64,000 nt of DNA from Neptuniibacter sp. 1_MG-2023. Lineage in GTDB: Bacteria > Pseudomonadota > Gammaproteobacteria > Pseudomonadales > Balneatricaceae. Positions 15,052 to 23,558 of this stretch are shown here, piece by piece. Every line of letters begins with the position of its first letter. Positions within the stretch are counted from its first letter, which is position 1. Below the pieces are notes generated by a model that saw only the letters and a list, made by a program, of their open reading frames with translations, was not told the DNA's origin and did no database searches. The position numbers and the translations under genes were made by a program. The stretch spans positions 62,001 to 126,000 of the forward strand of contig NZ_JAUOQR010000009.1 of the NCBI RefSeq assembly GCF_030547185.1. The letters are read 5' to 3'.

Positions 15052-15726
15052 ATGACTGATCCAATTAAGATTCTCCTTGTTGATGACCATCCTTTGGTAA
15101 GGGCGGGATTTCAACGTTTGCTAATATCTGATGATAGCATTGAGATAGTTGGTGAAGCGGATAACGGCCAGTCTGCATGTGATATGTATGCCACTCACGC
15201 GCCTGATGTTGTTGTTATGGACTTAAATATGCCTAACGATTCGTCTACTAGCGATGAGGCTTGCCATAATCTAAATGGTGGATTGGAAGCAATTCGCAGA
15301 ATAATATCCCATGATGCTAAAGCTAAAGTGCTTGTGTTAACTGCAATGGAGATCGATCCGTTTCCTGCGCATGTAGTTAATGCGGGCGCTAAAGGGTTCC
15401 TTACTAAGCGCTGCGCTCCTGATGAGCTACTAGCTGCCGTTAAAGCAATTCATAATGGTGAAGAGTATATTACTGAAGAGATGCGCACCCGAATCAATGG
15501 TGATGGCTCCACTGAAGCAGCGTCCATTGGTAACCTGACTAAACGCGAGCTTCAGATTTTTGCTTTGCTTGCAGAGGGAAGGACGGTTTCACAGGTTGCT
15601 GAAGAGATATTCCTAAGCCCTAAAACTATACATGCGCATCGTACTAATATTTTTAGAAAACTATCCATTAGTAATAACTCTGAACTCGTTCACCTCGCAA
15701 TTCGTCACGGTATCGTCCAAGCTTAA
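15052..15726 (+). CDS. GacA/UvrY-like NarL-family response regulator with a receiver-loop insertion
   Basis: 224 aa. Receiver domain: DDHPLVRAGF at 11-20, phospho-acceptor Asp57 in VVVMDLNMP, Lys in GFLTKR. AMEIDPFPAHVVNAGAKGFLTK and LSPKTIHAHRTNIFRKLSISNNSELVHLAIRHGIV closely recall GacA/UvrY, which controls CsrB-type small RNAs. C-terminal LuxR helix-turn-helix. Unusual: about 14 extra polar residues (62-75, NDSSTSDEACHNLN) are inserted right after MP in the loop beside Asp57. No kinase gene is adjacent. A 93-aa gene follows after 30 bases. Confidence 0.85.
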   Translation: MTDPIKILLVDDHPLVRAGFQRLLISDDSIEIVGEADNGQSACDMYATHAPDVVVMDLNMPNDSSTSDEACHNLNGGLEAIRRIISHDAKAKVLVLTAMEIDPFPAHVVNAGAKGFLTKRCAPDELLAAVKAIHNGEEYITEEMRTRINGDGSTEAASIGNLTKRELQIFALLAEGRTVSQVAEEIFLSPKTIHAHRTNIFRKLSISNNSELVHLAIRHGIVQA

Positions 15727-15756
15727 AAATATAACTACTCATAAGGTGGGTGCACC

Positions 15757-16038
15757 ATGAGCGTTTTAGATTTTACTGAGCTGCATATGGAAACTGAGTT
15801 TCTATGGAATGAGATATCTATCGGAGATAGCGTTATGTTAGACGCCGATCTATATGAATCCAATACGTTTAAATTACATAAATACCAAGCTTATGAGGTT
15901 GTCGCCAAGCTTCGTGCGGTAGCGCCAGAACCCTCAATGCTCATTGTTGAATCAGATATAACTGGCGAATTTATAAATCTTCACCCAGCATTACTGTGCA
16001 GCTATCAAGCACCAGATACACCAGTATCTCACGCCTAA
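15757..16038 (+). CDS. Uncharacterised 93-aa protein
   Basis: I do not recognise it. The product is acidic and compact, with NEISIGDSVMLDADLYESNTFKLHKYQAYEVVAKLRAV then EPSMLIVESDITGEFINLHPALL, a pattern suggesting a small beta-barrel-like domain. AAGGTGGGTGCACC precedes the ATG. It follows the GacA-like gene by 30 bases and is likely cotranscribed. Confidence 0.6.
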   Translation: MSVLDFTELHMETEFLWNEISIGDSVMLDADLYESNTFKLHKYQAYEVVAKLRAVAPEPSMLIVESDITGEFINLHPALLCSYQAPDTPVSHA

Positions 16039-16547
16039 AGCGAGCTTAAATTACCACGCATAGCCGCGAAATTGAGCGAGTTAATAGCTCAATAATCAGC
16101 GCTAAAAAACAAATCAATCCAAATAATAGTAAGCATTAGCTAATCTGCAGTCCCCTATATAGCCATAATGCTATATTCGCATAATATATATTATGTTAAA
16201 TAGGATAATTGTCTAGGTATAGGTCGCTTTCCCTTTTGTTGTTTTCAGATTCAAATGACTCTTTGTCCAGTTTAGTGAATCTGTGATGCCTAAAGGTTGA
16301 TACTGTTTGCAATCCAGTCCACATCCAAACTGAATTTAGAAAAGTTTGTACTTGTGAAAATGTTCATAGGCCCCGGCCCCGCCATGTGTCAGTACTAAAG
16401 CGTCAGTATAAAAACCACCGTCGAATCTTTTCCGCATTTAGGCTTATTCAGGGTTAAATTAGATCGTGCGGAGAGCTTCGAAGAATTCTTTTTCGCGGGT
16501 AAAGTGTCGTAAAGAGCAACCTAGCGCACGCTGCCCATTACTTCTTT
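16039..16547. other. Non-coding, probably decayed stretch before the mrr remnant
   Basis: No supportable gene on either strand. An inverted repeat ATATAGC-N6-GCTATAT lies at 16157-16176 in an AT-rich patch; purpose unknown. The stretch borders the restriction island and may be eroded mobile or restriction DNA. Confidence 0.4.
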
Positions 16548-16892
16548 TTAGCTGATCTTTGAGTCGTTCTGCATTCCATCCCAGAAATCAGAATCCATCT
16601 CTTTGATTTCGATATGCTGCTTAGTTTGCATGCCAAGGCTGTAGTCATACATATACTTAGCCAATTGCTCACCATTGATCAAAACCAAATTGGTAGTACC
16701 GTTTAGACTCTCGGCATAAGCAATTGCAACAGCGCTGCATGATGAAGCCGTAATAAACACACCTTTGACTGAGTGACAGCCAGAGCAACAACAAACTACT
16801 GACTTCTGAACTTCTTCACGTCCTACCGTGTTGCTTCTCGCATAACGTGTAGTTTGATATATCTTTTGTTTGGAACAAAGACATGATTTCGC
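16548..16892 (-). pseudogene. mrr: Remnant of an Mrr-type restriction endonuclease (C-terminal part)
   Basis: Translation in one frame gives KIYQTTRYA..NTVGREEVQ, then KGVFITASS, AIAYAE, LVLINGEQLAKYMYDY and KEMDSDFWDGM. These follow, in order, the Mrr-family pattern IYVQAKRY..NTVGRPEVQ, KGVFITTS, IVLIDGEQLA and KIDSDFF. An in-frame stop at 16893-16895 cuts off everything upstream, no start codon with a ribosome site is present, and the QAK of the catalytic motif is degraded (QTTR with one residue missing). Intact Mrr is a type IV enzyme cleaving methylated DNA. Next to the type I operon, transcribed the same way. Confidence 0.7.
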
Positions 16893-17083
16893 TTACACCC
16901 GTATCATTTTATGGCCTGTGTGACTGTTAACGCTGTTAGCGCTTTACTGAAGACGGTATCTATATCTGGTCATAAGTGGACTGATGGATACTCTTTTTTT
17001 CAGGCTTACTGATTACCAGTCTCCAGTTATTTTTTGCTGTAAAGGCAAATCAAGTAAGTGCTTTAACTATATGAAAATAATAA

Positions 17084-20000
17084 TTATTTATAATTATTTG
17101 TTAATATCTGAAACACCACTTTAGCAAACCCTTTAGCGACTTGTGGATTGCTTAGAACTTGCATCATCTGATTCTGGTGAGCATCAGAGCTATCCATCAC
17201 AGCGTCATCTACGGCCTGCGGGAAATCACCTAAGAACGCCTGCTCAGAGGAGTTGTTTCTTATCTGGTGCATCACTCTATCGTTCTCCCCTACTTTGTCA
17301 GCCATGGTACGAGCGTAGTTGAGCATATCATCGTCCGTTAGGTTGTCTGTGATAAACAGCTCGTTAAGCCGCTTTAGAATGACAGATAGAAACTCTTCCT
17401 TTTTATCTTTAGCTTTCGCAGACCCAATATCAGTATTCGGGTCAAGCGTGTAATCTGGCGCATCTTCTTTTAGCTTCAGATCTTGCTCGCGAATCTTAGA
17501 TAAGCGGTAATGACTCAGGGTGACGTTACTCAGGTCAACATCATCATCGTCACTGACTTTCTCCCGCAACATAGGCCGAAGGTGCCTAGCAAACAGGCTG
17601 AGCTTTTCCAGCTCTTTATCGTCATAATCGACGATCTGTGACATAAACTCATAAAAACGAACAAAGCTGCCCAGGTCTTTCTTAAAGATCTCTAGCCTAT
17701 CTTTTTCCTGCTTACACTCTGTAAAGCTATTTTCGGCATTGGCGATCAGCGTTGCATCCCCAGTGCGCTTGGTCCGTTCAAAGATATCTTTGGCTTGCTT
17801 GTAGGCATCAATCGCAGAAGCGTAACGTTTCTGCCAACGTTCGACGGCAGGTTTACAGATATTACTGATAGCCGCATTGCTCTTGTTGGGAACAAAGAAA
17901 GCAGTACAGAACTGTTCTACTTCGCTCAAAGTAAAAATACCCTGCGCTTTAAGCTTCTCACAGAGGTCATAAACTAGATTGGGGTCAGAAACGTCGGTAA
18001 GTTCAGCGGTTTGATAATAGGGCTGAAAGGCGTCGAGAATATCCTGAGGGTCGTTAAAGAAATCCAGCACAAAGGTACCTGATTCGGCTTTGCCAGGATA
18101 AGTTCGGTTCAAACGTGACAAGGTTTGCACACATTCGACGCCTCCCAACTTTTTATCTACGTACATGGCGCAAAGCTTGGGTTGGTCAAAACCTGTCTGA
18201 AATTTATTGGCAACCAACATTACTTGATAATCATCGGAATCAAAGGCCTTACGCATATCACGCCCTTTAAGCGCGGGATTCATATTACTTTCGGTAAACT
18301 TCTCACCAATAAGCCCCGTGGCATTAGGGTCATCTTCGTTAAACTCTACCTCGCCAGAGAACGCGACCATCGCCGTGATGTTTTTGTATTTGTTCTCAGC
18401 AACGTACTTATCAAAGGCCAGCTTGTAGCGTACCGCTTCTTTGCGGGAACTGGTCACCACCATCGCCTTCGCTTGCCCACCTAATAGGCCTTTTACATTG
18501 GCTTTAAAGTGCTCGATGATTACCTGTACTTTTTGCGCAATATTGTAATCGTGTAACCGCACCCATTGGTTCAGTTTGACCTTGGCTCGCTTGCTATCAA
18601 CCTCTTTATCCAGCTCTCGGGCTTTTTCCGCAAGGTTATAAGCCACCTTGTAACTGGTGTAGTTTTTCAGCACATCGAGGATAAACCCTTCCTCAATCGC
18701 TTGGCGCATACTGTAAACATGATAAGCCTCAGGCTTATTGGTGGATGAAGCAGGCAAGTCAGGATCAGGTAAGCGGCCAAACAGTTCCAAAGTTTTCGAT
18801 TTAGGCGTGGCAGTAAAGGCAAAATAACTGAGGCTTTGTGAACCTTTTCGGGCGCTAATAGTAGCATCCAAAATATCTTCTGATGTTAACTCATCGTCAA
18901 CCGGATCGGTCGAATCGGTCATCAACACTTCTTTCAGCTGACGCGCAGTCGAGCCTGACTGAGATGAATGGGCCTCATCGGCAATCACCGCATAGTTACG
19001 CGCTTTCAGGTTGACGCTGTTCTCAATCGCCTTCAGGACATGTGGGAAGGTCTGAATGGTCACGATAATAATCGGCTGAGCATCTTCCAACGCGCTAGCC
19101 AGTTTTTCTGATTTAGAACCCTGACCCTCTTTGTTATTGATCCGCCCGACGACACCATCCGCATGCTCAAACTGATAGATGGTGTCCTGTAGCTGATCAT
19201 CGAGTACGGTACGGTCGGTTACCACAATCACCGAATGAAAGCGTTTATTACCCTTAGCATCATACAGTGAGGCGAGTTGGTGAGCGGTCCAGGCGATAGA
19301 GTTTGATTTACCCGAGCCGGCACTATGCTGCACTAAGTATTTATGGCCAGGCCCGTTGTCACGAGCATCTCCGACCAGTTTATTGACGACATCCCACTGA
19401 TGATAACGGGGGAAGATCATGGTCTCTTTCTTGCTTTTTTTACCCTGCCAGTCCTCTTTATCTTCGATTTGCAGATGAACAAACTTAGCTAGAATTTTCA
19501 GCAAATTGTCGGGAGCCAGCACCTCATTCCACAGATAAGCCGTGGCATACTCATTCGGATCAGCAGGAACATCATTACCCGCCGCGCCCTCGGCAGTGCC
19601 TTTGTTGAACGGCAGGAAGAAAGTGTTCTCCCCCTCCAACTTTGTCGCCATATAAACTTCATACTGACTTACCGCAAAATGCACCAACGCGCCGCGTTTA
19701 AAGGTAAGCAGCGGTTCAGGTTTATTGGTCACGGGGTCTTTCGGCAGACGGGTCAGTTTGTATTGTTTGATCGCATTATTAACCGCCTGCTTAAACTCAG
19801 ATTTCAGTTCAAGCGTGGCGATAGGCAGGCCATTAAGAAACAACACTAAATCGATGCGCCATTTTTTGGCCTGTTTACCTGTTTCAGCCAGATGCGCCTC
19901 GGTGGCATAAGGGCTATACACTAATTCAGGCACCACTCGCAGACGGTTCTTCTGGTAGCGCACTAAGGTATCAGGATTGAGATTATGATCAGGCTTAAAC

Positions 20001-20353
20001 TGACAGAGACGAAAACGAGTACCGCGATCTTTGAGTTCATTGCGCAACACCCCCAAGGTGCCAAAGGTGCGTAGGTCTTTGCTCGCCGCGTTAGGGTCTG
20101 CCTTGGATAACTGAGAAGCCACCCGCTCCAAAAAGTGTTGTTCCGGATTTTGCGGATAGAGCTTGCCGTATTTCTGCCATTGTTCAGGCTGAGTCTCTTG
20201 CACAAAACCGAGTAGGTCCTCTTCATACAGCGCCAGCTTAGGGTTATAGCCCGAGGGTTGTCCGGGCAACCAGCCGTTAGCGATTAGCTGGTCAATGATG
20301 TCGTTTTGAAAGATAACTTCCTTTGATTTGTCGCCGTCAGATAGCTTGCTCAT
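17084..20353 (-). CDS. hsdR: Type I restriction enzyme subunit R (HsdR)
   Basis: 1089 aa. N-terminal PD-(D/E)XK nuclease: Asp168 in WRIDLVLFLNG and Glu182-x-Lys184 in ATLELKSEF. Helicase motor: Walker A in QHSAGSGKSNS (about 342-351), DEAH at 459-462, AFTATPK motif III, and QTGFDQPKL/LSRLNRTYPGK in the second RecA lobe. The C-terminal region (about 870-1089) is the helical part contacting the methylase. It translocates DNA and cleaves unmodified DNA. Its ATG overlaps the stop of the DUF262 gene by 4 bases, so it is the last gene of a four-gene operon. Confidence 0.96.
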   Translation of the reverse strand: MSKLSDGDKSKEVIFQNDIIDQLIANGWLPGQPSGYNPKLALYEEDLLGFVQETQPEQWQKYGKLYPQNPEQHFLERVASQLSKADPNAASKDLRTFGTLGVLRNELKDRGTRFRLCQFKPDHNLNPDTLVRYQKNRLRVVPELVYSPYATEAHLAETGKQAKKWRIDLVLFLNGLPIATLELKSEFKQAVNNAIKQYKLTRLPKDPVTNKPEPLLTFKRGALVHFAVSQYEVYMATKLEGENTFFLPFNKGTAEGAAGNDVPADPNEYATAYLWNEVLAPDNLLKILAKFVHLQIEDKEDWQGKKSKKETMIFPRYHQWDVVNKLVGDARDNGPGHKYLVQHSAGSGKSNSIAWTAHQLASLYDAKGNKRFHSVIVVTDRTVLDDQLQDTIYQFEHADGVVGRINNKEGQGSKSEKLASALEDAQPIIIVTIQTFPHVLKAIENSVNLKARNYAVIADEAHSSQSGSTARQLKEVLMTDSTDPVDDELTSEDILDATISARKGSQSLSYFAFTATPKSKTLELFGRLPDPDLPASSTNKPEAYHVYSMRQAIEEGFILDVLKNYTSYKVAYNLAEKARELDKEVDSKRAKVKLNQWVRLHDYNIAQKVQVIIEHFKANVKGLLGGQAKAMVVTSSRKEAVRYKLAFDKYVAENKYKNITAMVAFSGEVEFNEDDPNATGLIGEKFTESNMNPALKGRDMRKAFDSDDYQVMLVANKFQTGFDQPKLCAMYVDKKLGGVECVQTLSRLNRTYPGKAESGTFVLDFFNDPQDILDAFQPYYQTAELTDVSDPNLVYDLCEKLKAQGIFTLSEVEQFCTAFFVPNKSNAAISNICKPAVERWQKRYASAIDAYKQAKDIFERTKRTGDATLIANAENSFTECKQEKDRLEIFKKDLGSFVRFYEFMSQIVDYDDKELEKLSLFARHLRPMLREKVSDDDDVDLSNVTLSHYRLSKIREQDLKLKEDAPDYTLDPNTDIGSAKAKDKKEEFLSVILKRLNELFITDNLTDDDMLNYARTMADKVGENDRVMHQIRNNSSEQAFLGDFPQAVDDAVMDSSDAHQNQMMQVLSNPQVAKGFAKVVFQILTNNYK

Positions 20354-22191
20354 GGTTTCTCAAAACTCCATATTTTCTCGCATATTTTTCGGTATAATCG
20401 CTGGCGTTTAACAATATCGGCTTTATTAAATAAATCATGCGGTTCGAATGGCAGTTTGAGGTCTTCTTTCATTTTCAAAAAATTAGGATTGTTGTGATAA
20501 GTAAGTTCGCAAAGAGTTTGTACTAAAAGGTTTTCTTTAATGTAATGCGGTAGCTTTTCTTTGTATGGCTTAGCTCCATATGACTGATTAGATCCGCGAG
20601 GTAATAGAACAAGTGCACCGACACGATTTCTGTACTCTTCAAAATCACCTTTTTGATCAAACTCATTTTTGTGACGATCAAATTTGTCTGCCCAAATATG
20701 CTCAACCTCAAATGGTTTGCCATTTGGACTATGGTAGTAAGACTCAAAGGTTTCATTTTTACCCGATTTCTTATCTATAAAAGAGGATATACGTGAAAGA
20801 AGGAATTTAACAAATCGGCGGTTTTGGCCATGCAAACGGAATGTATCTAACCCACTCCAAGTTTGATCCATATCTGCTAACTTACTTGCTAAGATAAGTT
20901 GTAGTTGTGAAAGATCAGTATTTCGTATTTCCTTAACCAGCGTATACATTGTGTAGCGTATTGAGCTTGCTGAAAACTTTTTGAAGTTGACTGATCGCCG
21001 AACAACAAAAGCTTCAATATATCTGGCAACAAGATTTATCTTTTTTCTAACTGTATCTACATCATCGCTTTTAATTAAGGGGGCTAACAAAAGTGGATAA
21101 CTTAGGGAGTTCGCTATTCCCCAGCGATGAATGTAATAAACGTGCTCAAGCGGCTCTAAGAATGTTGACTCAGCGTTTCTTATGGATAAATAAGCATTTC
21201 TGTAGAAATCAAAGTCCTCATTCACAAATACAGAAAAGTCATCTTGTGTAGCTGATTCAAGGCCCATTAATGAGAGGTTTTCTCTTACCCAACTATGGAA
21301 ACGCGTGCCTATCTTCTCAAAATCCTCATTCTTTGAACCAGCTAAACCAGGGCGGATAGTTTTAGCATACTTCCCACGTAACCATGCCTGAAAGAAACGC
21401 TGATCATCGTCTTTATCTAAAGCATGTAACGCTTGAATTGAGCTTTTCCAGTGATCATTGGCTTTTTGCCTAAGTCCATCATCTTTAAATCGAGATAGTA
21501 CAAAGCCTTTCAACATTTCAGTCGGGGTTAAATTTAGCCCCCGATCATTCATCGTCTCAAATATCGTGTATGCGTTATCATCTGAGTAGGCAACAATTTC
21601 AACCAACACAACACGTTCTTTTACCCAGTCGATAAAGTAAGGAAGAACAATGGCATCAATTTCTTTAGGAAAAGCAGACTCTATATCCTCATATCTTGAT
21701 GCCATGTTGTGAGTAGATTCGTCATCATTTGGTTTTGATTGATATTCGCCAGATTCGAACAAGCTCTTCAGACATGGGATACGTTCTTTTACAATAATAT
21801 TGAAAGATTTTTTTCCGAATTTTTCAGAAAATATCATCGATTCAATAGCTTCACTAATCCCCATAGATTTTTGAAGATTATTTAGATAAATCATAAATAA
21901 GGTAAGTGAGGTCAATCTTTGCTGGCCATCAATTATACTTCGATTGCCATCTCGCTCACTCAACACAAACGGCCCTAAGTAATAACTATTATAATTTTCA
22001 ACCTCGTCTCGGCTATGGTTCGGTTGATACTCTATAAGGAATGCAGAGGTTAAATCCGTTACTAATTGTTCAATATGCTTTTGCTGCCAGCTGTATTCTC
22101 GCTGAAAATAGTCAACCGTATATTTCTTGTTATCCAAAACCTCAAGGATAGTCCGATCATTTGCTTCTATCTTGTTTTCTAACTTACTCAT
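20350..22191 (-). CDS. DUF262/DUF1524 GmrSD-like protein inside the type I operon
   Basis: 613 aa. N-terminal DUF262: YFQREYSWQQKHIEQL (Gln30-Arg31-Glu32-Tyr33) and IIDGQQRLTSL (Asp88 to Arg92), the ParB-like nucleotide-binding motif of GmrS. NDRGLNLTPTEMLKGF follows. C-terminal DUF1524-type HNH nuclease: VEHIWAD (His498) and RNRVGALVLLP (Asn522) then NQSYGAKPYKEKL. Single-chain GmrSD proteins are NTP-dependent type IV enzymes against modified DNA; related proteins act in BREX and Ssp systems. It overlaps hsdS and hsdR by 4 bases on both sides. The coding sequence looks more AT-rich than hsdM and hsdR, suggesting later acquisition. Confidence 0.88.
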   Translation of the reverse strand: MSKLENKIEANDRTILEVLDNKKYTVDYFQREYSWQQKHIEQLVTDLTSAFLIEYQPNHSRDEVENYNSYYLGPFVLSERDGNRSIIDGQQRLTSLTLFMIYLNNLQKSMGISEAIESMIFSEKFGKKSFNIIVKERIPCLKSLFESGEYQSKPNDDESTHNMASRYEDIESAFPKEIDAIVLPYFIDWVKERVVLVEIVAYSDDNAYTIFETMNDRGLNLTPTEMLKGFVLSRFKDDGLRQKANDHWKSSIQALHALDKDDDQRFFQAWLRGKYAKTIRPGLAGSKNEDFEKIGTRFHSWVRENLSLMGLESATQDDFSVFVNEDFDFYRNAYLSIRNAESTFLEPLEHVYYIHRWGIANSLSYPLLLAPLIKSDDVDTVRKKINLVARYIEAFVVRRSVNFKKFSASSIRYTMYTLVKEIRNTDLSQLQLILASKLADMDQTWSGLDTFRLHGQNRRFVKFLLSRISSFIDKKSGKNETFESYYHSPNGKPFEVEHIWADKFDRHKNEFDQKGDFEEYRNRVGALVLLPRGSNQSYGAKPYKEKLPHYIKENLLVQTLCELTYHNNPNFLKMKEDLKLPFEPHDLFNKADIVKRQRLYRKICEKIWSFEKP

Positions 22192-23558
22192 GCGGTAGCT
22201 TCCATGCTGGATTTGGGTTGTTCGAGCTGCCAGTTGCGAACGTCTATTTTGCCTGTGACGGCGGCGGAGATTAAGGCTGTGCGGCGTTCTTTTAATAGGC
22301 TTATTTGCCTAACACAAAAGCCATTTGTTTTATCAATTTTCTTCAACTTAGATTTGAGGTACTGAACAATTTCTGATTGTTCTTCTATTTGGGGGGTTGG
22401 TATTCTAAGTGCCCCAATTATTTCACAGTTCAATGCCGCTTGATTCCCTCCTCTTCCAAGTTCCCTTAAATCTTCATACATAGCTTGAAAAATAAAGAAC
22501 AAAAAATCGCAATGTACATTCTGATTTGGTGTAATCGCAGCCATATTTTGGTTGATACAGGAATCAAATCTAAGAACGGAAGAACTTCCTCTAGTTTTAC
22601 CCTGGCCCACCATCCCAACCAAGACTGAGTTTGCTGGTACTAATTGAACTGATGTACTTACTAGTGCTTTATCTGTAATAAACTCCACTGAAGAAAGCAC
22701 TTCTGTCTCATTAAGACAAGTTGATGCAAGCCAAGGTATGGAGCCATCTAGCCAATAAGTTTTGTTGTTTTTATCTGGTGTGCTTCCATTCGATACTTTC
22801 GATAGATGAGCTACCTTTGGTAAGACCCAATGCTCTGGCACTTCTCCCAACCACTCAACACCTGAATCTTTCATCGGGACGTTGGGGTTTAGGCCTTTGG
22901 TGACGGCATGGCTGATCACCGCCTGACGCTTCTCTTTCAGCAGTTTGATCAGTTGCTGTTGCTTGTCGATCAGGGTGTCGATCTTGGCGGTTTCGTGGTC
23001 GAGGAAGTTGGCGATTTTTTCTTGTTCGTCATTCGGTGCCCTAAGGAACCCTAAATCACGTAATGTTCCTAGCGATACAAAATTCTGAACGCCGCCTCTA
23101 GCCTCTAAACTTAACTGTGAATCACATTCACTGCTTTGTAAAAAGAAATTCAAGAATGTTGTGTTTATATCCTGGTTAATTGACGTTTTGAATAACGCTA
23201 GATTTTTAATCGCAAAGTCATCTCTTTCATTGACTACGATCGGAGAACCCACTGTACCAATCATTGGCATTAATATATCGCCGACATCTACTTTAGATCG
23301 CTGGATAATAGATAAATAGTCGTCTTTAGAAATATGTTTACACTGTTCAAAACTTAACTGCCCAGAAGTAACATCTTTCGATGTTACTAAGTAAAAAGAG
23401 CTTTTAGAGGGAGAAACATATGATGGTGTATCGTGAGTTCCATCTCGAACATCAATAAGCATTTTCAATGAAGGAACAGACCAGTGGGCTGGAATAACAT
23501 CAAGCCACTCCACACCTGCATCTATATATTCAGGATAAGCCTGATATTTGGCCTTCAT
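22188..23558 (-). CDS. hsdS: Type I restriction enzyme specificity subunit (HsdS)
   Basis: 456 aa with two target recognition domains. Each begins with GVEWLxxxPxHW (residues about 15 and about 233). The conserved spacer NFLDHETAKIDTLIDKQQQLIKLLKEKRQAVISHAVTKGL lies between them, and a diverged copy (YLKSKLKKIDKT...LLKERRTALISAAVTGKIDV) ends the protein. The domains set the bipartite recognition sequence. It starts inside TAATG of hsdM and overlaps the next gene by ATGA. The domain-coding DNA is more AT-rich than the spacers, as usual for swapped domains. Confidence 0.95.
   Translation of the reverse strand: MKAKYQAYPEYIDAGVEWLDVIPAHWSVPSLKMLIDVRDGTHDTPSYVSPSKSSFYLVTSKDVTSGQLSFEQCKHISKDDYLSIIQRSKVDVGDILMPMIGTVGSPIVVNERDDFAIKNLALFKTSINQDINTTFLNFFLQSSECDSQLSLEARGGVQNFVSLGTLRDLGFLRAPNDEQEKIANFLDHETAKIDTLIDKQQQLIKLLKEKRQAVISHAVTKGLNPNVPMKDSGVEWLGEVPEHWVLPKVAHLSKVSNGSTPDKNNKTYWLDGSIPWLASTCLNETEVLSSVEFITDKALVSTSVQLVPANSVLVGMVGQGKTRGSSSVLRFDSCINQNMAAITPNQNVHCDFLFFIFQAMYEDLRELGRGGNQAALNCEIIGALRIPTPQIEEQSEIVQYLKSKLKKIDKTNGFCVRQISLLKERRTALISAAVTGKIDVRNWQLEQPKSSMEATA

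Noticed and set aside
16157-16176. AT-rich inverted repeat as an insertion-sequence end
   Set aside because: Only 7 bp, no transposase nearby and no partner end found.
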